Part shown: in pieces, positions 8,292 to 17,283 of the stretch
Numbering within the stretch: position 1 is the stretch's first letter
Layout: every line of letters starts with the position of its first letter
NCBI GenBank assembly: GCA_021777225.1
Contig: JAJYDQ010000020.1
Location: forward strand, 1-56,222
DNA length: 56,222 nucleotides
Direction of reading: 5' to 3'
Source: Deltaproteobacteria bacterium
GTDB taxonomy: Bacteria; Desulfobacterota; Desulfomonilia; Desulfomonilales; Desulfomonilaceae
Position numbers and translations under genes: made by a program
Notes under the pieces: generated by a model
What the model saw: only the letters and a program-made list of their open reading frames with translations
What the model was told of the DNA's origin: nothing
Database searches by the model: none

Positions 8292-9170
8292 TTAAGAACC
8301 TCGTAATCGATTCATGAAATTTATGACATTATAGGCAATGCGTGCAGACAGGGGAAGTTTGCCGGGATAATCGCAAACATCACAAAGTTTCATCTGTCTG
8401 TTCTTGTTATTGAGATTTTGGCGATAAGTTGTGGCTACCGGACCTGAGAAAATCTCACTAAGAGTGTTTTCGTTAATATTTCCCAAAACTACATCGCCTT
8501 TCCAGTCGCAACAACAAAGCACGACGTTTCCGTTGTAATGCACGTACAATTGATAAAACGGTCGGAAACACCAAGCCTTCATTGGTTCTCTCTCCAGATG
8601 TATACCGGGGACGTTTCCAGCCCAGTTTTCCTGGCCATCCTTCGTCCAGGTAGTCTTGTCTTCTATAGTTATTTCCTGTCGGATGTGATTTGGCCGCTCC
8701 GGTCTGATCATCATATGGAAGCCGCCTACGGAGTACTTAACCTCGGGCATTTGGCTTTTTATCTCAGTCGCTATGTTGCGCAAACGACTCAGGCGATTTT
8801 TCTCATCGTCATAGCAATTGATAACGAGTTTGTGCAAACCTGATTTAAATAGAGTAATGCCCTTTTTCGCCGTGAGCATGTCACCGTTGGTTTGAATGAG
8901 CAATTTAGCCCGAGGGAGGAATTCCCCAGTGATGGAAATGAGTTCGGGAAGTCGCTTGTCCAAAAGAGGCTCACACTGGAGAAAGGGAGAGAATCTGCCC
9001 GAAAACCTCAAAGCAGCAAGCTCTTCAATTATTCGTTTATAGGTTACTAAGGACATCAGGTGCGGTTTCCGGTCAAATTTTTTACTGGGGCAGAAATCGC
9101 ATGAGCGATTACACCAGCTAATTGTTTGCACCTGGACATGCTGTATATTCCAGTCGTTTTCTGTGCTCAT
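8292..9170 (-). CDS. Radical SAM protein with SPASM-type C-terminal region
   Basis: About 292 aa. The radical SAM cluster motif WCNRSCDFCPSK (CX3CX2C) lies near residue 20. The C-terminal part has a SPASM-like pattern: a Cys in WCFRPF, then VVLCCCDWKGDVVLGN, then LCDVC. SPASM proteins bind extra Fe-S clusters and usually modify peptides or act on sugars and other small molecules. No precursor peptide gene is seen nearby, so the substrate is unknown. The start was placed at the ATG at 9170, which follows GAGG. A TTG at 9185 would add five residues. It sits 206 bases beyond the tRNA-Arg gene. Confidence 0.85.
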   Translation of the reverse strand: MSTENDWNIQHVQVQTISWCNRSCDFCPSKKFDRKPHLMSLVTYKRIIEELAALRFSGRFSPFLQCEPLLDKRLPELISITGEFLPRAKLLIQTNGDMLTAKKGITLFKSGLHKLVINCYDDEKNRLSRLRNIATEIKSQMPEVKYSVGGFHMMIRPERPNHIRQEITIEDKTTWTKDGQENWAGNVPGIHLEREPMKAWCFRPFYQLYVHYNGNVVLCCCDWKGDVVLGNINENTLSEIFSGPVATTYRQNLNNKNRQMKLCDVCDYPGKLPLSARIAYNVINFMNRLRGS

Positions 9171-9185
9171 AATCCTCAGCCCCAA

Positions 9186-9603
9186 TTGCGGAGTTCTTGC
9201 CGTCGTAACAATTTTCGACTTTGTTAAAGGTGATTAGATTATAAAACCGGCTCAACGAAACATTGCTAATTTCTTCAATCGATCTTCCGCTAAACAACAT
9301 TCAAATTAATTGAGCCTTTTACAAAAGTGTTTTTAGGGGCCTTAGGCATAAATAATAGATGAGATACATGTACAGCCCCGAGACATAGTGTTTTTAAAAA
9401 TGACACTTTTTCATAGGAGATCCAGTTAGGCCAAGTAAAAAATATCATGGTTGAAAGGAACTCGTCAATGAGTTCTTTTCTTAAATTGTGGTGATGCCGC
9501 AAAGGACTTTCGATGAAAAATGGCAACGTTTTGCTGGTATTGGTAACAGCACAGCTATACAATAATTTCAAGGACTCTTTTCCCCGGTAATTAGGAAGTT
9601 AAA
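9186..9603. other. Divergent intergenic region, radical SAM / HD-GYP
   Basis: About 418 AT-rich bases between divergent genes. A TTG-started frame on the minus strand (9290-9571) has no ribosome site and no recognisable product. I see no promoter or hairpin that I can defend. Confidence 0.4.
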
Positions 9604-10851
9604 ATGTATCAAAATGTGACCACCAATCTTCTCAATTTGGCGCTTTCCCTGTCCGACGCCTTGGACTTGGGTAACGCAAAACTTTTTCAACGCCAAATAC
9701 GGTCGGCTTTCGTGGCTTGGCAGCTTGGGCGAGCTGCATGCCTGGCGCCGGAACCCTTGAGAGATCTCTTTATTGCGGCGCTGTTTCATGAACTAGGAGC
9801 AGTGTCGCCTGACGAAAAGCTCGCTCTTTATATGGGACAGGCGCAAAATCTGGAGGTCCATTGCGTCCGTGGGGAACGGCTACTTCAAACGGTCCCTATT
9901 TTCGAGCCCTGTGCTTCAATAGTTAGAAACCACCACAGGTCGTGGAGAGACTGGAGTGGGCCCATTGAAAATCAGCTAGTGTTGCAGTCACAGATTCTCT
10001 TTCTGGCTGACACACTAGAACGATTTATCAATCGAGACCAGTACATCTTACATCAACATGAAGAGCTGATCTCTAGGGTATCGTCCCTGTCAGACAATAA
10101 AATTCATCCTCTGGTTATTGATTTGCTGAAATACGTTGGGCGGAGGGAGGACTTTTGGCTTGATATAACGTCGCCAAGATTGTATTCGCTCCTCCTGCAC
10201 AGCGCTCCATGTAGAGGAACTGAGGTGGAGCTTGGTCAATTAATTATTATTTCTGAATTTGTGAGAAACCTAATTGATTTCAGATCAAAATTCACAGTGA
10301 CTCATTCGGCTGGTGTATCTACAGCAGCTTCCATGATCGCAAGTCTATTTGGTCTCACAGAGCTTGAAGCAGAATTGATGAATGTTGCGGGAAATTTGCA
10401 CGATTTGGGAAAAGTGGCCATTCCCAATAGTATTCTGGAAAAAAATAGCAAACTCACGGACGAAGAATTTGCTGTGATGCGGCAACATACTTATGTGACT
10501 TACATGGTACTTAGTAGTATAGGCGGTATACAGCAAATAACTGAATGGGCCGCATATCATCATGAGAGATTAGACGGCTCCGGATATCCTTTTCATCTCA
10601 CATCAAAAAAACTTGGTATAGGCTCTCGGATCATTTCAGTCGCCGACATTTTCACGGCGTTAGCCGAGGACCGTCCGTACAGACAAGGCATGAACAAAAA
10701 TGACGCCATGTCAATATTGAATGATCAAGGCAAAAAGCGCTTTTTGGACATCAACATAATTGAGCTGCTAAAAGCGAATTATGATCAAATTCATGCACTA
10801 ACGAGTGAGGCCCAGGAAAAGGCCATGAATACGTATCTTCAAATTTATTAA
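9604..10851 (+). CDS. HD-GYP domain phosphodiesterase with degenerate N-terminal HD-like region
   Basis: 415 aa, cytoplasmic. The C-terminal half has the complete HD-GYP signature: HDLGKVAIPNSIL, then the HH pair in AAYHHERLDGSGYP, then SVADIFTALAEDRPYR. This family hydrolyses cyclic di-GMP or related cyclic dinucleotides. The N-terminal half looks like a second, worn HD domain (ALFHELGAV, VRNHHRSW, ADTLERF) in which the HD pair is lost. No receiver or sensor domain is fused. The ATG has a weak upstream AGGAAG site. Confidence 0.88.
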   Translation: MYQNVTTNLLNLALSLSDALDLGNAKLFQRQIRSAFVAWQLGRAACLAPEPLRDLFIAALFHELGAVSPDEKLALYMGQAQNLEVHCVRGERLLQTVPIFEPCASIVRNHHRSWRDWSGPIENQLVLQSQILFLADTLERFINRDQYILHQHEELISRVSSLSDNKIHPLVIDLLKYVGRREDFWLDITSPRLYSLLLHSAPCRGTEVELGQLIIISEFVRNLIDFRSKFTVTHSAGVSTAASMIASLFGLTELEAELMNVAGNLHDLGKVAIPNSILEKNSKLTDEEFAVMRQHTYVTYMVLSSIGGIQQITEWAAYHHERLDGSGYPFHLTSKKLGIGSRIISVADIFTALAEDRPYRQGMNKNDAMSILNDQGKKRFLDINIIELLKANYDQIHALTSEAQEKAMNTYLQIY

Positions 10852-10993
10852 CTGTCGTTGAACATCCATCACATTCGACAAGAAACAGACTTGATTTAGT
10901 CCTAGACATTTTCGAATGACCAACTCATCGAATAAATGATTTTTGTAAAAAACGACTTTACCGTGACTGATTTTTCCAAGGAGTATCGGATTG

Positions 10994-12691
10994 ATGAAGG
11001 CAAAATTACTTGTAATTGGAGGAGTAGCCGGAGGCGCTACCGCTGCAGCCCGGGCACGCAGATTAAACGAACAGGCCGAAATTATACTTTTTGAACGTGG
11101 TGAGCACATTTCTTTCGCAAACTGCGGATTGCCTTACTATATTGGTGGTATAATTAAAGATCGGGCAAATCTGCTGGTAACTACCAGCAAATCATTCACG
11201 GCGCGCTACGATATAAGCGTGCGTATCAATTCGGAAGTTTTGGCAATAGACAGGAACAAGAGAACAATCCTGGTCAGAGATCTCCACTCTGGCGAACAGT
11301 ATACTGAATCTTACGACAAGATTATTCTTGCTCCCGGCGCTGAACCAGTAAAACCACCTATTCCAGGAATTGATCTCGATGGTGTTTTTCATCTCCGTGA
11401 CATCCCTGATTCGGATCGAATAAAGGGCATGATTGATTTGAGAGGATCGAAGTCGGCAGTGGTAATTGGTGGCGGTTTCATAGGGCTTGAAATGGCTGAA
11501 AACATGGTCCTTCGAGGGGCTTCAGCAACAGTAATAGAAATGGGACACCAGGTTATGGCGCCTCTTGATCCGGAAATGGCCGCCATTGTTCATGCCCATC
11601 TTAAAGAAAAAGGTGTCAAACTTGTTCTTGGCCAAAGGGTTGAATCCATCAATTCAAGAGATGGTGGACTGTTGGTGAAAACATCTGGAGGGGTAGAATA
11701 CCAATGCGATCTGGTTATTTCGGCCATAGGAATAGCCCCGGAAAACAAGTTGGCAAAAGAGGCCGGTCTTGAATTAGGTCCTCGAGGTCATATTCGTGTG
11801 GATGCTACGATGACCACGTCAGACCCGAATATATACGCCGTAGGAGACGCTGTTGAGATCAGCGACTTTGTCACTGGTTTCCCCACTTCGGTAGCGCTTG
11901 CAGGGCCTGCGAACAAACAGGGAAGAATCGCCGCTGACAATGTGATGGGGAGACGATCATTATATACTGGCGCTTTGGGGACGTCAATCGTGAAAGTTTT
12001 CGATCTGGCCGTCGCTGGTACTGGATCAAATGAAAAGACCTTAGTAAAGCATGGGATCCCATTCCTGACAAGCTACACTCATTCCGGCTCCCATGCCTCA
12101 TATTATCCGGGCTCATCGCCAATGGCCATCAAACTCATTTTCTGTCCAAACACAGGCAAAATTCTCGGAGCGCAAATAGTTGGCGCTGATGGTGTTGACA
12201 AACGTATCGATGTCCTGTCGACAGCTATTCATGGTGGCATGACGGTCATTGACCTCGAAGAGCTTGAACTGGCGTACGCTCCGCCATATTCATCAGCAAA
12301 AGATCCGATCAACATGGCTGGTTTCGTCGCGTCAAATATTCTAAAAGGGGACATGTCGATTGTTCACTGGCATGAATACGTTAGCTTACGTCAGAATGGC
12401 GCAGAATTTCTAGATTTGCGTTCCAGAGAGGAAATTGAAGCGGCCGGAGCTATACCGGATTCTCGACACATACCAATGAATAGATTAAGAGAGGAACTGC
12501 AAGGCCTGGACAAGGACAAGCAGTATATACCCTATTGCGCAGTAGGCATGAGAGGCTATCTGGCTCACAGAATACTTGTTCAAAACGGTTTTAAGTCGAA
12601 GAACCTGAGTGGAGGCTACCGAACCTTTGTAGGCGCAGAGGAAGAAATCATGAGAGAGTCACCCGAAATGCAGCTGTGGCTGAGTGAATAA
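10994..12691 (+). CDS. CoA-disulfide / persulfide reductase with C-terminal rhodanese domain
   Basis: 565 aa. A flavoprotein disulfide reductase module has the FAD motif GGVAGGATAAARAR and a single redox Cys in SFANCGLPYYIGG (C44). The NAD(P) motif is GGGFIGLEMAE, and DPNIYAVGDAVE completes the module. A rhodanese domain (~455-565) follows, with active-site C515 in PYCAVGMRGY. Such CoADR-RHD proteins reduce CoA disulfide or CoA persulfides with NAD(P)H. The start is the ATG at 10994, nine bases after AAGGAG. It opens a co-directional run with the DUF362, POT, inositol synthase and isomerase genes. Confidence 0.92.
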   Translation: MKAKLLVIGGVAGGATAAARARRLNEQAEIILFERGEHISFANCGLPYYIGGIIKDRANLLVTTSKSFTARYDISVRINSEVLAIDRNKRTILVRDLHSGEQYTESYDKIILAPGAEPVKPPIPGIDLDGVFHLRDIPDSDRIKGMIDLRGSKSAVVIGGGFIGLEMAENMVLRGASATVIEMGHQVMAPLDPEMAAIVHAHLKEKGVKLVLGQRVESINSRDGGLLVKTSGGVEYQCDLVISAIGIAPENKLAKEAGLELGPRGHIRVDATMTTSDPNIYAVGDAVEISDFVTGFPTSVALAGPANKQGRIAADNVMGRRSLYTGALGTSIVKVFDLAVAGTGSNEKTLVKHGIPFLTSYTHSGSHASYYPGSSPMAIKLIFCPNTGKILGAQIVGADGVDKRIDVLSTAIHGGMTVIDLEELELAYAPPYSSAKDPINMAGFVASNILKGDMSIVHWHEYVSLRQNGAEFLDLRSREEIEAAGAIPDSRHIPMNRLREELQGLDKDKQYIPYCAVGMRGYLAHRILVQNGFKSKNLSGGYRTFVGAEEEIMRESPEMQLWLSE

Positions 12692-12712
12692 AGTGGTTAA
12701 GGAGTATATCCG

Positions 12713-13822
12713 ATGGCAAAAGTTTTCCTGGCTGGTGTTAAAAGGGGATCATCTGAGAAGCTAATAGGTGAAGCCGTGCGAGCTTCGGTAGAAGCTACCA
12801 CCGACTTTTCATGGTTGTCTAAGGGAGATTCGGTTTTTCTCAAACCCGCCCTTAACTCGGGATATCCTTATCCGTCCACTACTAGTCCACATGGAATTGC
12901 GGCAATGGTAAAACTTCTTAAGGATAGGGGAGCCGGCCGGGTTGTCGTGGGTGACATGTCGGGCATCGAGCACGTCAAGCTCACACCTGAAGGGACCTCA
13001 GGCAGCACACGCAGGTTGATGGAGAAATGTGGCATGGCAAAAGCCGCATCAGAAGCTGGAGCTGAGCTGCATTTTTTCGAAGAGGCCGGCTGGGACGCAT
13101 TCTATGAGGATTTACCATCTTCCAATTCTCACTGGAAACAAGGCTTGATGTTGCCAAAAATCCTCCAGGCAATGGATCATATTATCCTGATGCCCAGATG
13201 TGGCCGTCATACCCTTGCCGGAAGTACCCTTGGCTTGAAGGCCGCCGTTGGCTACTGGAGGACTGATACTCGTCTGGAGTACCATAAGGACTCTAGCAGC
13301 TTTTATGAAAAAGCCGCTGACGGTAACGCTGTGAGCACACTACGTAACAAACAGCGAATGGTATTATCCGTCGCAGATAAAGTGCTCACCACTTTTGGAC
13401 CGGACAAAGGATACGTGGTAGAGCCGGACGCAGGATTAATTATCTCGTCGCAATCCATAGTCGCTCACGATATGGTCTCATTGGCCTGGTTGTCCCTAAA
13501 CAGGCTTGTAGCTCCATCATCGGAATTGATATGGTTCAAGGATCCGAACACGTCTCAGTTTGTCGTGGATGTTGCAAACCGTTGGGTTGTCAGCATGCTG
13601 GGTAATATGATCGATGCCTCTCAGGCTGAAACTCTCGAGAGAAATGAAGTTAAAAGTATTTGGGACGACAGGACCTTGAATCGCGCTTATCAAGTATTTG
13701 GCGGTAGGCCCGTCATCGAGTTCGAGGATGTAAATGACCTCTTCCCCGCGGATTTAAAGCGGCGGTTGTCCCAAATGACAACCTTTAATATTGATAGTGA
13801 GACGAAAATTGCAGGTGAATAG
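12713..13822 (+). CDS. DUF362 family protein
   Basis: 369 aa. The N-terminal region has the DUF362 pattern (FLKPALNSGYPYPSTTSPHG, then MVKLLKDRGAGRVVVGD), followed by a central TLGLKAAVGYWRTD block typical of the family. The function of DUF362 is not settled. Members are common in anaerobes, often near Fe-S proteins. No ferredoxin domain is fused here. AAGGAG precedes the ATG, and the gene begins 21 bases after the CoA-disulfide reductase, which suggests one transcript. Confidence 0.85.
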   Translation: MAKVFLAGVKRGSSEKLIGEAVRASVEATTDFSWLSKGDSVFLKPALNSGYPYPSTTSPHGIAAMVKLLKDRGAGRVVVGDMSGIEHVKLTPEGTSGSTRRLMEKCGMAKAASEAGAELHFFEEAGWDAFYEDLPSSNSHWKQGLMLPKILQAMDHIILMPRCGRHTLAGSTLGLKAAVGYWRTDTRLEYHKDSSSFYEKAADGNAVSTLRNKQRMVLSVADKVLTTFGPDKGYVVEPDAGLIISSQSIVAHDMVSLAWLSLNRLVAPSSELIWFKDPNTSQFVVDVANRWVVSMLGNMIDASQAETLERNEVKSIWDDRTLNRAYQVFGGRPVIEFEDVNDLFPADLKRRLSQMTTFNIDSETKIAGE

Positions 13823-13846
13823 ATCACTATCATAGGAATCCACAGT

Positions 13847-15163
13847 ATGTCGCTTCCGCGTAGCAAAGATCTATGGGGTCATCCGAAAGGGCTTTTCATA
13901 CTGTTCTTGACGGAAATGTGGGAGCGATTTTCCTACTACGGGATGAGGTCATTGCTGGTTTACTACATGGTCAAGCAGTTAATGTTTAACCATGGGTTTG
14001 CTTCGCAGGTTTACGGCCTTTATACGGGTCTAGTTTATTTGTCGCCATGTGTCGGTGGACTCATAGCGGATCGTTTCCTCGGCCGACGCAAAGCCGTCAT
14101 CGTCGGAGCATTATTGATGGCCATCGGACACTTCATGATGGCGATAGAATCCTTTTTCTTCGTGGCCCTGTTAATTCTGATTCTTGGAAACGGCTTTTTT
14201 AAACCTAACCTCTCAACTCAGGTGGCAGACCTTTATAATCCCCTGGATCAAAGACTCGACCGGGCCTTTAGCATATTCTATGTAGGGATAAATCTCGGGG
14301 CGTTTTTCTCACCATTGGTTTGCGGTTCATTGGGCGAGCTTTATGGGTGGCATTATGGTTTTAACGCAGCGGGTGCAGGAATGATAGTCGGGCTGTTGAT
14401 ATATCTTTTTGGTCAAAAATGGCTTGCCCCTGATCTGTTGGTCATACATACACTAGCTGAAAAGGAAACAAATCAAATTCAAACACGCCAGGAAAGAAAA
14501 CAACTGTTTGCTCTGTTTGCTATTGGCGTCGTAAGCGTGGCTTTTTGGTCCGCTTATGAACAACAGGGGAATACTCTGGCTTTGTGGGCAGACGCTTGCA
14601 CTGATCGTCACATCCTTGGTTGGCAATTGCCGGCCACTTGGTTTCAGGCCTTAAATCCAGCTTTTATATTGATGCTGACCCCTATTGTCACAACTTTCTG
14701 GGCGTGGCAGTCCAGAAACCGTGAAGAGCCATCTGCCATATTGAAAATGGCGATCGGCTGCTTTCTATTAGCGGCTGGATTTTTGATTATGGTCCCGGCG
14801 GCAAGATCATATGGGGTAGATGGATCGCGAGTAGGTATGTCCTGGCTCATTTTCTTCAATCTGATCGCAACTTTAGGTGAATTGTACCTAGCGCCGGTGG
14901 GGCTTTCGCTGGTCACCCAGATGTCTCCTAAACGCATTGTCTCAATGATGATGGGGCTTTGGTTTCTGTCATTCTTTGCCGGGAACTATGCCGCCGGCTT
15001 CCTGGGCGAATATTGGGATGAGATGAATAAAGAAAACTTTTTTATTATGATCGCCACAATTGCCTTTACCGCCGGTCTTGCTATGATAATAATCCTAAAA
15101 TTCCTAAAACGGGGCATGGGAAGTGAATGCGTATTGAGTAACCCGATTGATCTCCAACGATGA
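13847..15163 (+). CDS. POT family proton-dependent oligopeptide transporter
   Basis: 438 aa polytopic membrane protein with about 12 hydrophobic segments. The POT signature begins with TEMWERFSYYGMRSLLVYYM near the N-terminus. ADRFLGRRKAVIVGA, the MFS-type loop, follows, and then FSIFYVGINLGAFFSPLVCG. The ExxER proton site is present in the first helix (TEMWERF). Substrates of the family are di/tripeptides, although some members carry other compounds. It starts 24 bases after the DUF362 gene. Confidence 0.92.
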   Translation: MSLPRSKDLWGHPKGLFILFLTEMWERFSYYGMRSLLVYYMVKQLMFNHGFASQVYGLYTGLVYLSPCVGGLIADRFLGRRKAVIVGALLMAIGHFMMAIESFFFVALLILILGNGFFKPNLSTQVADLYNPLDQRLDRAFSIFYVGINLGAFFSPLVCGSLGELYGWHYGFNAAGAGMIVGLLIYLFGQKWLAPDLLVIHTLAEKETNQIQTRQERKQLFALFAIGVVSVAFWSAYEQQGNTLALWADACTDRHILGWQLPATWFQALNPAFILMLTPIVTTFWAWQSRNREEPSAILKMAIGCFLLAAGFLIMVPAARSYGVDGSRVGMSWLIFFNLIATLGELYLAPVGLSLVTQMSPKRIVSMMMGLWFLSFFAGNYAAGFLGEYWDEMNKENFFIMIATIAFTAGLAMIIILKFLKRGMGSECVLSNPIDLQR

Positions 15164-15199
15164 TATACAGAATAAAATGTTGAAAGGCGCAAAACCGGA

Positions 15200-16408
15200 A
15201 TGAAAAAAATTGGGGTCTGGCTCATCGGGGCCTTAGGTTCCATCTCTGTGACTGTAATTCTAGGGTCTCTTTTATTGAAGAAGGATATGAGCCATTCTAC
15301 GGGCATGGTCACTGAGACTGAGCCGTTCAAGGGACTTAAACTTGTTCCTGTGGAGGCAATGCAATTTGGAGGATGTGACATACGCAATGGGAAATTATAC
15401 GAAACCACAAATCAAATTGTACAAAAGAACGCAGGACTCGATCCCGCTGTCATAGAAGCCGTTAGAGCGGAACTTGCCCAAATTGAAAGAAATATCTATC
15501 CTGGAACATCGTTCAACTGTGGTGAGGCTATAGGAGAACTTTCCGCTGTCTCAGGGGAAAGAGGCAAATCGTTACGGGAAGAAATTGAGGAAGTTGTCGG
15601 CCTGATCAACGGTTTCAAATTGTCGAATGGACTTGATGAAGTAGTGGTTGTAAATCTTGCGTCTACTGAACCTCTCCTGGAACTAAAGGATTACCACTAC
15701 GACATTACCGCTTTGAACCATTGCATTGACAAGAACTTAAAGAACTCTCTCCGGGCGAGCGCTATCTACACTTACGCGGCGATCACGTCGGGTTGCCCTT
15801 ACATTAATTTTACCCCGTCCAATGGGGCGCTCTTCCCGGCCTTAGTTCAACTGGCCGAACACAACAGTGTGCCGGTCATGGGCAATGACGGCAAGACAGG
15901 AGAAACCCTTGTAAAATCTGCCCTGGCGCCAATGTTTAAGGACAGAAACCTTCAGATATTGAGTTGGGAAGGCTTCAATATACTTGGAAACATGGATGGC
16001 CAGATACTGGATTGTGACGAAAACAGGCAATCGAAGATCAAAAGCAAAGACGCTGTCCTTGGGAAGATCCTTGGTTACACACCCCATTCTCAAGTCCATA
16101 TAGACTTCGTGCCATCTTTGGGGGATAGAAAGACAGCGTGGGATTTCATTCATTTTCAAGGCTTTCTCGGAACGAAGATGTCATTGCAATTTGTCTGGGA
16201 AGGATACGATTCAGCGCTGGCCGCCCCATTGGTCTTGGATCTGGTCCGATTTGCAGAATTTGGTCACCGGCGAGGCGAAGCCGGTCTGATGCCCCATCTT
16301 GCTTCATACTTTAAGGACCCAATTGGTGTGGATGAGCATGGGCTGCATCAACAATTTGACATGCTCATAGATTATGTGGAAAAGACTCAAAAAGCTTCAA
16401 AGGCGTGA
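15200..16408 (+). CDS. Inositol-3-phosphate synthase family protein
   Basis: 402 aa. The N-terminus has a Rossmann start (IGVWLIGALGSISVTVILG) followed by GMVTETEPFKGLKLVP, as in bacterial MIPS-like proteins. The catalytic part carries NDGKTGETLVKSALAPMF and the SWEGFNILGNMDGQIL segment. Family members isomerise glucose-6-phosphate to inositol-1(3)-phosphate using NAD. It is followed by two TIM-barrel isomerase-like genes, the first overlapping or abutting its stop, so its product is probably processed further by them. Confidence 0.88.
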   Translation: MKKIGVWLIGALGSISVTVILGSLLLKKDMSHSTGMVTETEPFKGLKLVPVEAMQFGGCDIRNGKLYETTNQIVQKNAGLDPAVIEAVRAELAQIERNIYPGTSFNCGEAIGELSAVSGERGKSLREEIEEVVGLINGFKLSNGLDEVVVVNLASTEPLLELKDYHYDITALNHCIDKNLKNSLRASAIYTYAAITSGCPYINFTPSNGALFPALVQLAEHNSVPVMGNDGKTGETLVKSALAPMFKDRNLQILSWEGFNILGNMDGQILDCDENRQSKIKSKDAVLGKILGYTPHSQVHIDFVPSLGDRKTAWDFIHFQGFLGTKMSLQFVWEGYDSALAAPLVLDLVRFAEFGHRRGEAGLMPHLASYFKDPIGVDEHGLHQQFDMLIDYVEKTQKASKA

Positions 16409-16419
16409 CTGAGACAGAG

Positions 16420-17277
16420 ATGAAGATCTCATATAGCACTAATGGCTTCATCGAATATTCAGTTTTTGAGGCGATAGAACGAATTGCAGACATCGGTTAT
16501 GAAGGAGTCGAATTATTAGCCGACTCTCCTCATCTCTATGCTGATTATTTATCGACCCAAGATCTGGAAAAGCTGAAAGGCTTCATTGGCCGGACAGAAT
16601 TAAAGGTGGCCAACATAAATGCGAATACAGCCATGGGATGGTACGGCAGAGATTTCTGGGAACCTCTTTTTGAACCATCTCTCGCCAATCCTGATAAAGA
16701 ATTGCGACATTGGAGGGTAGAGTACTCAAAAAAATGCGTTGACTTGGCTGATTGGGTTGGCGCTGACTGTATAAGTGTTACATCAGGGCGCTGTGCCCCG
16801 GATTTTGACCCGAAAACATCCATGGGTTTTCTGCTGGAGTCACTCAGAGAACTTGTGGAATACGCTGAAGAGAGGTCTATTCGTATTGGCATCGAATACG
16901 AACCGGGTCTCCTTGTTGAACGTTATGAAGAACTGGCGATTGTTCTTGAAAAGCTTCCGTCCCGATGGCTGGGGGCAAATCTGGATCTTGGTCACAGTCA
17001 CGTCCTCGGTGAAGACCCGGCCAGGGTAATTGAGAGCTTGGGCCATAAAATATTTCATGTGCATCTCGAAGATATCCGTGACAGGAAACACTACCATCTT
17101 GTCCCAGGGACAGGGGACATGAATTTCCCTGAGCTTTTAAGAATCCTTTGTAATAGTGGTTATAGTGGATTTGCCACCGTGGAACTCTACACATACCTTC
17201 GATGTCCAGAAGAAGTGGCTCGTCAGGCCCTTAAATTCCTCACAGATATTCGAATAGATGGCCAAAATGAAAGGTAA
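16420..17277 (+). CDS. Sugar phosphate isomerase/epimerase-like TIM barrel, copy 1
   Basis: 285 aa, xylose isomerase-like / AP endonuclease family 2 fold. Metal and substrate motifs visible are GIEYEPGLLVE, ANLDLGHSHV, HVHLEDIRD and LVPGTGDMNFPEL. The ATG at 16420 was preferred over a GTG at 16405 because it aligns with the start of the neighbouring paralogue. The GTG would overlap the upstream stop by four bases. It is clearly homologous to the next gene over its whole length, indicating tandem duplication. The substrate is unknown; context suggests an inositol- or sugar-phosphate-derived compound. Confidence 0.87.
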   Translation: MKISYSTNGFIEYSVFEAIERIADIGYEGVELLADSPHLYADYLSTQDLEKLKGFIGRTELKVANINANTAMGWYGRDFWEPLFEPSLANPDKELRHWRVEYSKKCVDLADWVGADCISVTSGRCAPDFDPKTSMGFLLESLRELVEYAEERSIRIGIEYEPGLLVERYEELAIVLEKLPSRWLGANLDLGHSHVLGEDPARVIESLGHKIFHVHLEDIRDRKHYHLVPGTGDMNFPELLRILCNSGYSGFATVELYTYLRCPEEVARQALKFLTDIRIDGQNER

Positions 17278-17283
17278 AAACGA

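Noticed and set aside
9290-9571. 93-aa TTG-started frame on the minus strand
   Set aside because: No ribosome site and no recognised pattern. It may be a remnant, but I cannot support it.
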